A stretch of DNA of 64,000 nucleotides from positions 89,829,577 to 89,893,576 of the forward strand of contig OX328126.1 in assembly GCA_946811695.1 (NCBI GenBank). The letters run 5' to 3'. The stretch comes from Gonocerus acuteangulatus. Its lineage: Eukaryota > Arthropoda > Insecta > Hemiptera > Coreidae. The notes beneath the pieces were generated by a model. It saw nothing but the letters and a program-made list of their open reading frames with translations, was not told the DNA's origin and did not search any database. The number at the start of each line of letters is the position of its first letter. The stretch's first letter is position 1. This document shows positions 24,624 through 31,778 of this stretch, piece after piece. The position numbers were made by a program, and so were the translations under genes.

Positions 24624-24823
24624 AGTAGATAGAGAGTAGGGTTTCTGGCGCAGTCTCCCAATACCACCAATTTCCCCAAAAAATGATCACGCCCTATTTT
24701 TGTAGGATTTTTCATTTTTATCTCAAACATCTAATTTTTTTAAAAACCTAACAAATAAAAAAAAATACATATTTTTAACATATTTCTTTAAAACGATACA
24801 AAAATTGGGATCAACCACAAAAA
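24624..24823 (+). repeat. Polinton left terminal inverted repeat, 200 bp
   Basis: From AGTAGATAGAGAGTAGGG to GATCAACCACAAAAA. It matches the right end almost base for base (for example GGGATC here against AGGATC there), apart from a roughly 30-bp segment present only in the right copy. Confidence 0.95.
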
Positions 24824-24955
24824 AGGAAAAAGGAAAAAGGAAAGATTATAAAATTAATTTAGCTTCAGAAATTACAAATGTATTTATTTCTTAACATGAG
24901 GAAAACATTGGAATAATTTAAAAGGTCATTTGTAGAGATGCAATCTGGCTTCAGT

Positions 24956-25214
24956 TTCCCTTGTACATACGTCACATGACCTCGGATTGCTCGAGCTCGA
25001 ACAATGTCCTTGGATTCCTCGGCTCCAAACAATACTGCACAGTCTTTCCTCGTTGTGATTAATTTCTCATGATTGTATTTTTTTTTTTCCCTTGTACATA
25101 CGTCACATGACCTCGGATTGCTCGAGCTCGAACAATGTCCTTGGATTCCTCGGCTCCAAACAATACTCCACAGTTTTTCCTCGTTGTGATTAATTTCTCT
25201 TGATTGTATTTTTT
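24956..25214 (+). repeat. 131-bp tandem duplication in the Polinton left subterminal region
   Basis: Two near-identical units, 24956-25086 and 25087-25214, each starting TTCCCTTGTACATACGTCAC and containing TTGCTCGAGCTCGAACAATG. They differ at a few bases (ACTGCACAGTC versus ACTCCACAGTT). They are non-coding and lie between the terminal repeat and the capsid gene, where replication or packaging signals might be expected. Confidence 0.9.
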
Positions 25215-25633
25215 ACATCCATTCTTTTTTTTTTATATTGGGATATAACTGGAACATACTTTCTATTTCTTTCTTCTTTTCATACATTGCATTTACTACT
25301 ACTAACACTACTGGATACACTAGTACTACTACTACTAATACTACACTACACTAACACTACTACACTAGTAACACTACTACTCTTTTTTAACTCCATCGAA
25401 GTCTTTCTTAGATTCTTCTAGAATTTTTATTAATGTATTTGAATCCTTAATAATTTTATCTATTTTATAATTCATGATCGCTCTACACTAAACTCAACGG
25501 ACTCCTGAGAACTACTGACGGTTGTTATCATGTTGTTTTATCCTCCTCCTATTTCAAGGGTAGAGTAAAAATAAACAAGTTCTATCATCTATTCTGAGAA
25601 CATACTTTGTCTACTATCTGTACTGCTAACATA
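25215..25633. other. Polinton left non-coding region
   Basis: Contains a degenerate ACT/CTA microsatellite at about 25295-25380 that opens a spurious plus-strand frame. A 32-codon minus-strand frame (25475-25377, MNYKIDKIIKDS...) exists but lacks the element's usual start motif. No gene is supported. Confidence 0.5.
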
Positions 25634-26842
25634 CTAAACTTCTAATATATCGTTTTTAAGAAAATCATATCTAATTTTTTTCTCGGATAAAATAACCACG
25701 TATATATTTGTACCTCCAGGAACTACATTATGAAAATCAACATTCAGAATAATATTATTTTTACTATTTGAAATATTAATTGGTCCTTTTCTAACATCTA
25801 TTACATATAAAGGTCTATTTTTTATGAAATCATCAGGACCATAAATCATATTCATATTTCCGATATAAGACCTTTTATAATCTTTATACATATCATATAA
25901 TAATGAATAATTGTTCTCTTTAATATCTAAATTTAACATTTCTTCCGGATAATATGTTTCATTAATTTTAACTCTAATATTTCTTACATCAACATGGTCA
26001 AATTTAGAAGGATCTTTCTTTTGATCATTTCTTCTCGATGTTTGGAATCCTACAATTATGAATTTCGGTTTATCAATGTTCCTATAAATATTAGTTATAT
26101 CAAAACTTAAATTTGATCCCATAATACCAGTTTTTTCAATACACTCCCAAGTTTTAAATACAAATTCTTGTGTTCCACCAAACTTGTCCATCTCATTAAT
26201 TAATTCAATTTTTGAAGGTGTTGAATACTCTATGATAGGAACACGTAAATAAAAATCAGTTATTGTAATTTTACCTGTAGGTGCATAAGACTTTCCATCT
26301 GCTTGAAGTGATAGAAAAATCCCGTCATCATCAGTGTTTCTAAGAAATGTTATTAAAAATCCTCCTTTGTATATTGGTATGTTTATACCTCCAAAATATC
26401 CTAATCCTAAATCGTTTAAGGTTCCACAATAATTAAATTTTCCATAATTATGATCACATTTCACTGCACCATTCATTTTAGACAAAGTTTCATCTTGAGA
26501 CAGTGATATCGTATGTTTTACAGTACTTATAATACCTGGATCTTCAATTCTATCAATTAATTTGTTATGTTTTTTTACTTCTATACTTCGAAATAAGAAA
26601 GGAATAAAATTATCTATTAATTTAGTTCCCGAATTCATACCATAGTGTTCACCATCTTTGGCATTGAAAGAACCTGAAATAACAAACTGAAAATGGGAAC
26701 TTAAAAAATTATCACCAACATCGATTAAGAATTCTATTCTCTGATTTTCTTTATTAAAATTCAATTCGGTATTATTCGATGGGAAAAAATGTTTAAATTG
26801 TTGTTTTTCTATATTAGGATTATATTTTGAATACATCTCCAT
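25634..26842 (-). CDS. Candidate major capsid protein (double jelly-roll hexon)
   Basis: 402 residues. This is the first gene inside the left end and the expected length class and position for a Polinton/adintovirus hexon. The protein is rich in beta-strand-like stretches. Features that fit Polinton capsid relatives are IPFLFRSIEVKKHNKLID near residues 80-100, TDFYLRVPIIEY in the middle, and the late NRPLYVIDVRKG block followed by NIILNVDFHNVVPGGTNIYVV. The role would be trimeric capsomers of an icosahedral shell. The start lies in the shared TAATAAATGGA motif. The call rests on pattern and context; a structure search would settle it. Confidence 0.75.
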   Translation of the reverse strand: MEMYSKYNPNIEKQQFKHFFPSNNTELNFNKENQRIEFLIDVGDNFLSSHFQFVISGSFNAKDGEHYGMNSGTKLIDNFIPFLFRSIEVKKHNKLIDRIEDPGIISTVKHTISLSQDETLSKMNGAVKCDHNYGKFNYCGTLNDLGLGYFGGINIPIYKGGFLITFLRNTDDDGIFLSLQADGKSYAPTGKITITDFYLRVPIIEYSTPSKIELINEMDKFGGTQEFVFKTWECIEKTGIMGSNLSFDITNIYRNIDKPKFIIVGFQTSRRNDQKKDPSKFDHVDVRNIRVKINETYYPEEMLNLDIKENNYSLLYDMYKDYKRSYIGNMNMIYGPDDFIKNRPLYVIDVRKGPINISNSKNNIILNVDFHNVVPGGTNIYVVILSEKKIRYDFLKNDILEV

Positions 26843-26893
26843 TTATTAAGATAAAAAATCGTTATAATTTAAAAACTAGTTTATAATTATTAG

Positions 26894-26914
26894 ACCCCGT
26901 CTCAGTGACGAGGT
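26894..26914 (-). terminator. Hairpin between the 143-residue gene and the capsid gene
   Basis: ACCCCGTC (26894-26901) pairs with GACGAGGT (26907-26914) with one G-T pair and a short loop. It sits just after the stop of the upstream minus-strand gene. A transcription-end or RNA-processing role is inferred only. Confidence 0.4.
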
Positions 26915-26922
26915 TTGAAAAT

Positions 26923-27354
26923 TTAAAAAACATAATTTATTAATGAAGGTACAGTATCAACATTAAATCTATTTTTATAATATTTCGAAAATTCTTCATA
27001 ATGTTCTTGTTTAAATTCATTTGATATATCAGTTCTTTCGAAAATTATTATCCAATTAACCAAATGTTTATATTTTATTAAAGTATCTGGAGAAAACTTT
27101 TGATAAAAAGACATAATGTTCCAATCAAATAATGAGTAATAAAACTCGATCTTTTGTTCATCGATTTTCTGATATCTCGAAATGATTTTCCAATCTATTT
27201 TATTTGAAAACATTCCTAATTCTTCTAATTTAAACGGATGGTATTGTGAAACAAGTTTCCAATTTAATTTATTCTGAAATACAATTAAAAATTCTGTTGT
27301 TAAACCAGGAAATGAAGATATTTCATCCCAATCATTATTTTGTGTTGTCTCCAT
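26923..27354 (-). CDS. Repeat protein with W-x-x-[IL]-S-x-[YF]-Q units
   Basis: 143 residues made largely of about 23-residue repeats: NKLNWKLVSQYHPFKLEEL, NKIDWKIISRYQKIDEQ, SLFDWNIMSFYQKFSPDTL, then a degenerate NWIIIF unit. The same style of repeat (hydrophobic-rich, aromatic W then I-S-x-Y-Q) is widespread in proteins of large DNA viruses of eukaryotes, where its function is poorly known. The start lies in the element's ATGGA motif. It sits between the coiled-coil gene and the capsid gene and may be a structural or host-interaction protein. The function cannot be assigned. Confidence 0.8.
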   Translation of the reverse strand: METTQNNDWDEISSFPGLTTEFLIVFQNKLNWKLVSQYHPFKLEELGMFSNKIDWKIISRYQKIDEQKIEFYYSLFDWNIMSFYQKFSPDTLIKYKHLVNWIIIFERTDISNEFKQEHYEEFSKYYKNRFNVDTVPSLINYVF

Positions 27355-27369
27355 TTATTAAGAAAAAAA

Positions 27370-28272
27370 TTAATTCTTTTTTAATATTTCTACTTCTGTA
27401 TCAATTTTTTCTAACTCTGTTTCTGTCAAATATTCTTCCATTTTGTTCTTTATATCACTATCAAGTTGTACTGGTATAAGATCAATTTTTTCATTTAGTG
27501 ATGTTTTAGACTCTTCTTCCGTATCAATTTTTTCATACTCTGACATTTTTACTCTTCTTCTTTTCATTATCTTTTTTTCCAGTTCTTCTATTTTATTGTT
27601 TAAATCATTCAATACTTGTTCTACTTGTGGGTAATAACTATCATATAAAGTGTCAGAAAATGTTTGAAGATGTTTTTCTAACTCTGTTTCTTTCAAATAT
27701 TCTTCCATTTTGTTCTTTATATCACTATCAACTTGTACTGGTATAACATCACTAATTAAATCCTGAGTGAGTTTTTTCATCTTTTCATCTAAATCTTCTT
27801 TAGTTGTATATTCAAATAATTTCTCATCGATGATCTCTTCAAATTCTTTTGTATCAGTTGTTCTTTTATCTCTTTTATTTTCATTAATTGCCCTCTCTAT
27901 CATCGTTTTCACTTGTTTCATAATAACTACATCATTATTATCTCTTCCTTCTGAAACACTGACAAGTCTTTTTTTATTAAAACCAATATAACTTTTAGTA
28001 AATGTAAACAATGAACCGATAATTTCATCAACTTTTACTTTTAATTCATTCTTTAATTTATTATTAAAATCATTTTTTAAATCATTCTTTAATTTATTTT
28101 CATCATCTTTTAATTTTGTTTGGAATGTTGAGAATTCTGTTCTAAAAGAATTTGAAAGTTCATTTACAATATCACTTTTTAATTTCGTTTCATCAATATC
28201 ACCAGATTCCGGAAAAACAATTTGATTTCCTAAAACATCAAATTTTAAAATAACTCTTGAATAAGATTCCAT
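27370..28272 (-). CDS. Coiled-coil protein with internal duplication
   Basis: 300 residues, highly charged, with long heptad-like helices (for example LKDDENKLKNDLKNDFNNKLKNEL). A 20-plus-residue segment occurs twice: PVQVDSDIKNKMEEYL..TELEK near residues 177-203 and PVQLDSDIKNKMEEYL..TELEK near residues 267-290. A basic patch KKIMKRRRVK lies between them. The start overlaps the end of the protease gene by 28 bases. Long coiled coils in this gene neighbourhood would suit a fibre-like or scaffold virion protein, but no family is recognised. Confidence 0.75.
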   Translation of the reverse strand: MESYSRVILKFDVLGNQIVFPESGDIDETKLKSDIVNELSNSFRTEFSTFQTKLKDDENKLKNDLKNDFNNKLKNELKVKVDEIIGSLFTFTKSYIGFNKKRLVSVSEGRDNNDVVIMKQVKTMIERAINENKRDKRTTDTKEFEEIIDEKLFEYTTKEDLDEKMKKLTQDLISDVIPVQVDSDIKNKMEEYLKETELEKHLQTFSDTLYDSYYPQVEQVLNDLNNKIEELEKKIMKRRRVKMSEYEKIDTEEESKTSLNEKIDLIPVQLDSDIKNKMEEYLTETELEKIDTEVEILKKN

Positions 28273-28592
28273 TTCTTTCTATTTATTATATTTAAAATTT
28301 CATTAAAATCCATATCTTTAGAAAAGAATTTAAGAACTAACAAACATAAATGTCCACAAATAGGTGGATCATTAATTTCTTGAAGTCTGTCTTCATTATA
28401 TATTAAATTATCTTTTCCCAAATATATAACTAATTCCTTTGATGGATGTAAGTTTCCATATGAATTAAAATAATATTTTTTATTTCCATTTTTATAATAA
28501 GAAACCCAGTGAGTACCATTTCCGAAAGAATTATCAATGTTTACAATTCCACACTCAATATTTCTAGGATGTTTCGGAAGTTCATCTTTCAT
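28245..28592 (-). CDS. Adenain-like cysteine protease (virion maturation)
   Basis: 115 codons from the first ATG, but the frame is open upstream to the stop at 28677-28679 and those 28 codons look conserved: the block HFRGVF immediately precedes the ATG, so the true N-terminus is longer. The catalytic set fits adenain/C5 peptidases: His28 in GTHWVSYY, Gln71, and Cys79 in CGHLC. The third position, usually acidic, appears as Asn43 in YYFNSYG. It would cleave virion precursors. No AUG exists in the upstream extension; see the finding on the A12 run joining it to the preceding gene in -1 frame. Confidence 0.88.
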   Translation of the reverse strand: MKDELPKHPRNIECGIVNIDNSFGNGTHWVSYYKNGNKKYYFNSYGNLHPSKELVIYLGKDNLIYNEDRLQEINDPPICGHLCLLVLKFFSKDMDFNEILNIINRKKWNLIQELF

Positions 28593-28663
28593 AAAAACTC
28601 CTCTAAAATGTTTTATGTTTAACTTCTTAACGATATTCTCGATATCAAAATTAGATAAAGGAG

Positions 28664-29080
28664 TTATTTTTTTTTTTTAACTGTTACAAGTTTTCCCCCC
28701 TGTTTCTTTTCCATTTCTTTATTATGTCTTGTTTGTTCTTCTATTAGTTTATCTTTATATCTTTTATCGATAACCGAGTTTGCAATAGAACTTGCTCCAC
28801 TTGCTAAAGCAGCTAAAGCTCCTAATCCTGCAAAAATTAAAGGAAGTATTCCACCATCTTTTTCATTTTCTCTTAATTGTTTATATGTTAATTTAATTCT
28901 AGTTCCCTTTCCGTCTTTAGCATTTCTGTTAATCTTATCGATCTGTCTTTGAGTTAACAAAATTGAATTATTTCCTTTTTTTGTATCGATTGTAACATCA
29001 GTTTTCTTTTTTACAGCACCAATAATTTTAGATTTTTGACCTTCCGTTAGTGAAATTTTAAAAGGTTTATACTCACTCAT
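28664..29080 (-). CDS. pVI-like small virion protein with membrane-active segment
   Basis: 138 residues: a basic N-terminus with repeated T/L-x-x-Q patterns (SLTEGQKSKI, LLTQRQIDKI, LTYKQLRENEK), then a hydrophobic, alanine/glycine-rich stretch at about residues 78-101 (LPLIFAGLGALAALASG) and a charged tail ending KKKK. This layout is typical of the small virion protein beside the protease in Polintons and adintoviruses, comparable to adenovirus pVI/pX proteins. It ends in a run of twelve A (T on the plus strand at 28667-28678) directly before the stop; the protease frame starts in that run. Confidence 0.75.
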   Translation of the reverse strand: MSEYKPFKISLTEGQKSKIIGAVKKKTDVTIDTKKGNNSILLTQRQIDKINRNAKDGKGTRIKLTYKQLRENEKDGGILPLIFAGLGALAALASGASSIANSVIDKRYKDKLIEEQTRHNKEMEKKQGGKLVTVKKKK

Positions 29081-29130
29081 TTTCTTTAATTTATAATGAA
29101 TAAAAAAGAATATAAATTCTTTCTACTGGG

Positions 29131-29168
29131 AAATTTTTGCAGGATTTAAAAATGTTCGTTTCTAATAA
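29131..29168 (+). promoter_or_regulatory. Polinton promoter motif upstream of the BRO gene
   Basis: AAATTTTTGCAGGATTTAAAA then TGTTCGTTTCTAATAA directly before ATGG. Near-identical blocks precede the genes at 35105 and 35581. The GATTTAAAAA core is TATA-like and lies about 20 bases before the start codon, implying a very short leader. Confidence 0.65.
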
Positions 29169-29966
29169 ATGGAGGGGATTCTAAATATTCTGAACAACAA
29201 ACTTAACTATAATAATAAAGAAATATTTATGATTTTAGATGAAAATAACGATCCTTGGTTTAAAGCTAGAGATATTGCTGAATTATTAGAATATAAAAAT
29301 CCTAAAGATACAATTTGGAGATTTGTAAATGAAAAATATAAAAAAAGTTATGAAGTTATTCAAAAAGAAGGGGGTCGTGATTCCCGACCCCCTTTCAATA
29401 TGCAACCACATACTGTTTTTATTAATGAATTAGGTTTGTATTCTTTAATTATGAAATCAAAAATGTCTTTAGCTGAAAAATTTCAGGATTGGGTTTATGA
29501 TGTTATTAAAACAATTAGAAAAACAGGAGAATATAAATTGAAAGAAGAATTATACGGTAAAGATAAAATTATAAAAAAGAAAGATGAAAAAATTGAAAAT
29601 TTAAATAATAAAATAACAAATATCAAATCTGATGTTGTACCTAAAACTAAAGATGAAAAATTAAGACATTTTTTCCTATTATTTAAGTTAAACGACTATG
29701 AATGTGAATATAGTTATTATGTTATAAGATGTCAAAAAGTATATTTAAAAAGAGCTGTTGATAAAATAGTTTTAGAACATCAAGATTGTGAGGAGATAAT
29801 AAAATTCTATGATCCAAATAGTGTTAATTTATATTCTAGAATAAAAGAAAAATTAAAAAATGATTTAGAATTTCATGGTAATTATTTTAGAATAAATAAT
29901 GAAGAATTTAGTGAGGAATATCTAATTATAAAAATAGAGGAATTACACAGTGAAAAAGAAATTTAA
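29169..29966 (+). CDS. BRO-N domain protein
   Basis: 265 residues. The N-terminal BRO-N module spans residues about 15-120: DPWFKARDIAELLEYKNPKD, then QPHTVFINELGLYSLIMKSK, then FQDWVYDVIKTIRKTGEYK. A coiled linker (KDKIIKKKDEKIENLNNKI) follows, then a C-terminal domain beginning LRHFFLLFKLND, similar in style to C-termini of BRO-like proteins in large DNA viruses. BRO proteins bind DNA and are common in insect viruses. Residues 67-76 are encoded by a perfect-arm hairpin that has a sister copy at 34072, an apparent insertion within the domain. It converges on the integrase gene and the stop codons overlap. Confidence 0.88.
   Translation: MEGILNILNNKLNYNNKEIFMILDENNDPWFKARDIAELLEYKNPKDTIWRFVNEKYKKSYEVIQKEGGRDSRPPFNMQPHTVFINELGLYSLIMKSKMSLAEKFQDWVYDVIKTIRKTGEYKLKEELYGKDKIIKKKDEKIENLNNKITNIKSDVVPKTKDEKLRHFFLLFKLNDYECEYSYYVIRCQKVYLKRAVDKIVLEHQDCEEIIKFYDPNSVNLYSRIKEKLKNDLEFHGNYFRINNEEFSEEYLIIKIEELHSEKEI
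29368..29394. repeat. Hairpin within the BRO coding sequence
   Basis: AAGGGGGTCG (29368-29377) and CGACCCCCTT (29385-29394) are perfect 10-bp arms around a 7-base loop. It encodes EGGRDSRPPF in frame. A related hairpin lies at 34072-34097 in inverted orientation. Confidence 0.85.
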
Positions 29967-30904
29967 TTCACAACATTTTTTTTATTTATCCAAGTATTAT
30001 GTGAATTATCAAAACCTAACCATTTGACATAAACTTTATCCCCTTTTCTTTTTAAAACCTTTTCAACAAGATAATCATGTGGATATTTGGTTTTCATTAA
30101 TTCTTCTTTATAAAATCTACCTTCGATTTCTTCTTCCTTCAAATCTTTTAATTTATAAGTAATAGGAATGGAATTTATTATTTTATTTATTTTGAAAACT
30201 TCAGTAGACCAGTTAGGTGTATATCCTTTTTCAAATATTCCTTTATATTTACTTATCCTTACATAATCGTTTAATTTAAATTTCGGTTTTTCATTTTTAA
30301 CATTGTTATCATTATAAATATTCATTAATACTTCTTCTTCATTTTTCTTATTAACTTCTATAGGTTTCATTTTTATAGTTCTATGATAGGAATTATTATA
30401 TGTTTTAATCAAATCATCTAAAATATCTATCCATTTATAATTTCCTCTCTTAGAAAATTCTTTCCACATTTTTTCTTTTAATGTTCTATTAAATCTTTCT
30501 ACTATAGCAGATTTTATTTCACTATAACTAGAATAATGATTGATATTATATTCTTTCATTAAATTCTGAAATTCTTTATTATAAAATTCTTTTCCGTTAT
30601 CCGTTTGTAAATTTTTTGGTTTATTTTTATCATTCAATATACTTTTTAATGCTTCAGTCACTAATTTACCAGTTTTATCTTTAACAGGAATTGCCCAAGA
30701 AACTTTAGAAAATGTATCTATTACAGTTAAAATATATTTAAATCCTTTATTAATTTTTGATATTCCTTTTAAACTTCCAGTATTCATCTCAACTAAATCA
30801 GATTGCCACAAGTCATTTATTCCTCGAGTTATAATTTTTGTTCTTTCAAAATTTCTTCTAACCGGTTTATGAATTTCTTCAATTATTCCTTCTTTTACAC
30901 TCAT
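29963..30904 (-). CDS. Retroviral-type DDE integrase with C-terminal chromodomain
   Basis: 313 residues. The catalytic triad is Asp36 (LWQSDLV), Asp102 (LQTDNGKEF) and Glu136 (IVERFNRTLKEKM). A C-terminal chromodomain at about residues 277-311 (YLVEKVLKRKGDKVYVKWLG) could direct insertion to modified chromatin. No N-terminal HHCC zinc finger is visible, but the gene immediately upstream is a separate zinc-ribbon ORF whose TGA overlaps this ATG (ATGA). The integrase inserts the element, generating the 6-bp duplication seen at its ends. The 3' end overlaps the convergent BRO stop within the sequence TTAA. Confidence 0.95.
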   Translation of the reverse strand: MSVKEGIIEEIHKPVRRNFERTKIITRGINDLWQSDLVEMNTGSLKGISKINKGFKYILTVIDTFSKVSWAIPVKDKTGKLVTEALKSILNDKNKPKNLQTDNGKEFYNKEFQNLMKEYNINHYSSYSEIKSAIVERFNRTLKEKMWKEFSKRGNYKWIDILDDLIKTYNNSYHRTIKMKPIEVNKKNEEEVLMNIYNDNNVKNEKPKFKLNDYVRISKYKGIFEKGYTPNWSTEVFKINKIINSIPITYKLKDLKEEEIEGRFYKEELMKTKYPHDYLVEKVLKRKGDKVYVKWLGFDNSHNTWINKKNVVN

Positions 30905-31059
30905 TTCTTTTTCATTTTTTGACCTAAAAAAGTATTCTTTTTACTTCCACAAATTTCACAAATTCCTTTACCCATGAGTTTTCCATTTTTAGAAGTTTCT
31001 TCATGATAATTCTTACTTTCTGTTTGTTTTTTACACTTTACACAATATATAAGTACCAT
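30901..31059 (-). CDS. Small zinc-ribbon protein upstream of integrase
   Basis: 52 codons, starting in a TAATAAATGG motif (ATG at 31059-31057) and ending TGA at 30901-30903, which overlaps the integrase ATG by sharing ATGA. Two knuckles, CVKC near residue 6 and CEIC near residue 34, could bind one zinc. A short lysine-rich tail follows. Similar small CxxC...CxxC proteins (DUF5679-like) are known from Polintons and large DNA viruses. The overlapping start suggests coupled translation with the integrase or a shared transcript. Confidence 0.75.
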   Translation of the reverse strand: MVLIYCVKCKKQTESKNYHEETSKNGKLMGKGICEICGSKKNTFLGQKMKKK

Positions 31060-31076
31060 TTATTATAGGATAAAAT

Positions 31077-31754
31077 CTAGTCTTTAAAATAGATAAATTT
31101 CTCTAGTTTATGGATATACTTTCCATTGTTTAATTTATTATATATATTTATCGATAGAAAACCATAATCATCCTCCCAACAATCATTACAAATTTTTTTA
31201 AAAATATCAAAGGATGAAAAATCACTTCCAGCAAAATCTTTATATATCATTTCAGTGTAATGAAGAGATTGTTTAAAAGAACAAATAAAATTAACATTAT
31301 TTCTAATAAACTTTCTATCAACTTTACTATAACATTGACTTAAATAAATACAAGAAATATTTTTATGTCTACCTCTAACAAAATATTCATTAATTTTTTC
31401 ATGATTTTCAAATATAATATCATCAAAGATAACTAAACTATTCGGTTCACAAGTATCTACATTTTCCATTTCTTCAATATCATTATAAAAACACCCTACA
31501 TCCTCTCCTATTTTATTTCCAATATCACTAAACAACTCAATCATTTCTTGATAAATATCTTGATCTAAAGATTTACTACATACATATAATTTAGAATAAT
31601 CTAACCAATCTCCATAAATAAAATTTGTTAATAAAGTTGTTTTTCCAGAACCACTACTACCGATAATTATACATCTTAATGGTAATGGAAAAGGTTTATT
31701 GTTAGTCTTATTTTTATCTTCGTGGTAAATTTTTATACGATACTTTTTTTCCAT
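31077..31754 (-). CDS. A32-like genome-packaging ATPase
   Basis: 225 residues. Walker A GSSGSGKTT at residues 32-40, Walker B LVIFDD at 107-112, followed by a sensor-like CIYLSQCYSKVDRKFIRNN region, all matching the FtsK/HerA-type packaging ATPases of Polintons, virophages and large DNA viruses. It would pump the genome into the capsid. It starts 24 bp from the divergent penton gene and is followed 17 bp later by the zinc-ribbon gene, so ATPase, zinc ribbon and integrase probably share expression. Confidence 0.95.
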   Translation of the reverse strand: MEKKYRIKIYHEDKNKTNNKPFPLPLRCIIIGSSGSGKTTLLTNFIYGDWLDYSKLYVCSKSLDQDIYQEMIELFSDIGNKIGEDVGCFYNDIEEMENVDTCEPNSLVIFDDIIFENHEKINEYFVRGRHKNISCIYLSQCYSKVDRKFIRNNVNFICSFKQSLHYTEMIYKDFAGSDFSSFDIFKKICNDCWEDDYGFLSINIYNKLNNGKYIHKLEKFIYFKD

Positions 31755-31778
31755 TATAAATAGAGTAATTTATATAAG
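31755..31778. promoter_or_regulatory. 24-bp divergent promoter between ATPase and penton genes
   Basis: The whole gap between two divergent ATGs is 24 bp and contains TATAAATAGAG on the plus strand and TATAAATTACTCTATTTATA on the minus strand. Both transcripts must have essentially no leader or start within the opposite gene. Confidence 0.6.

Noticed and set aside
25200..25421. 73-codon plus-strand frame in the Polinton left region
   Set aside because: Driven by poly-T and an ACT microsatellite, lacking the element's start motif, and opposite to neighbouring genes.
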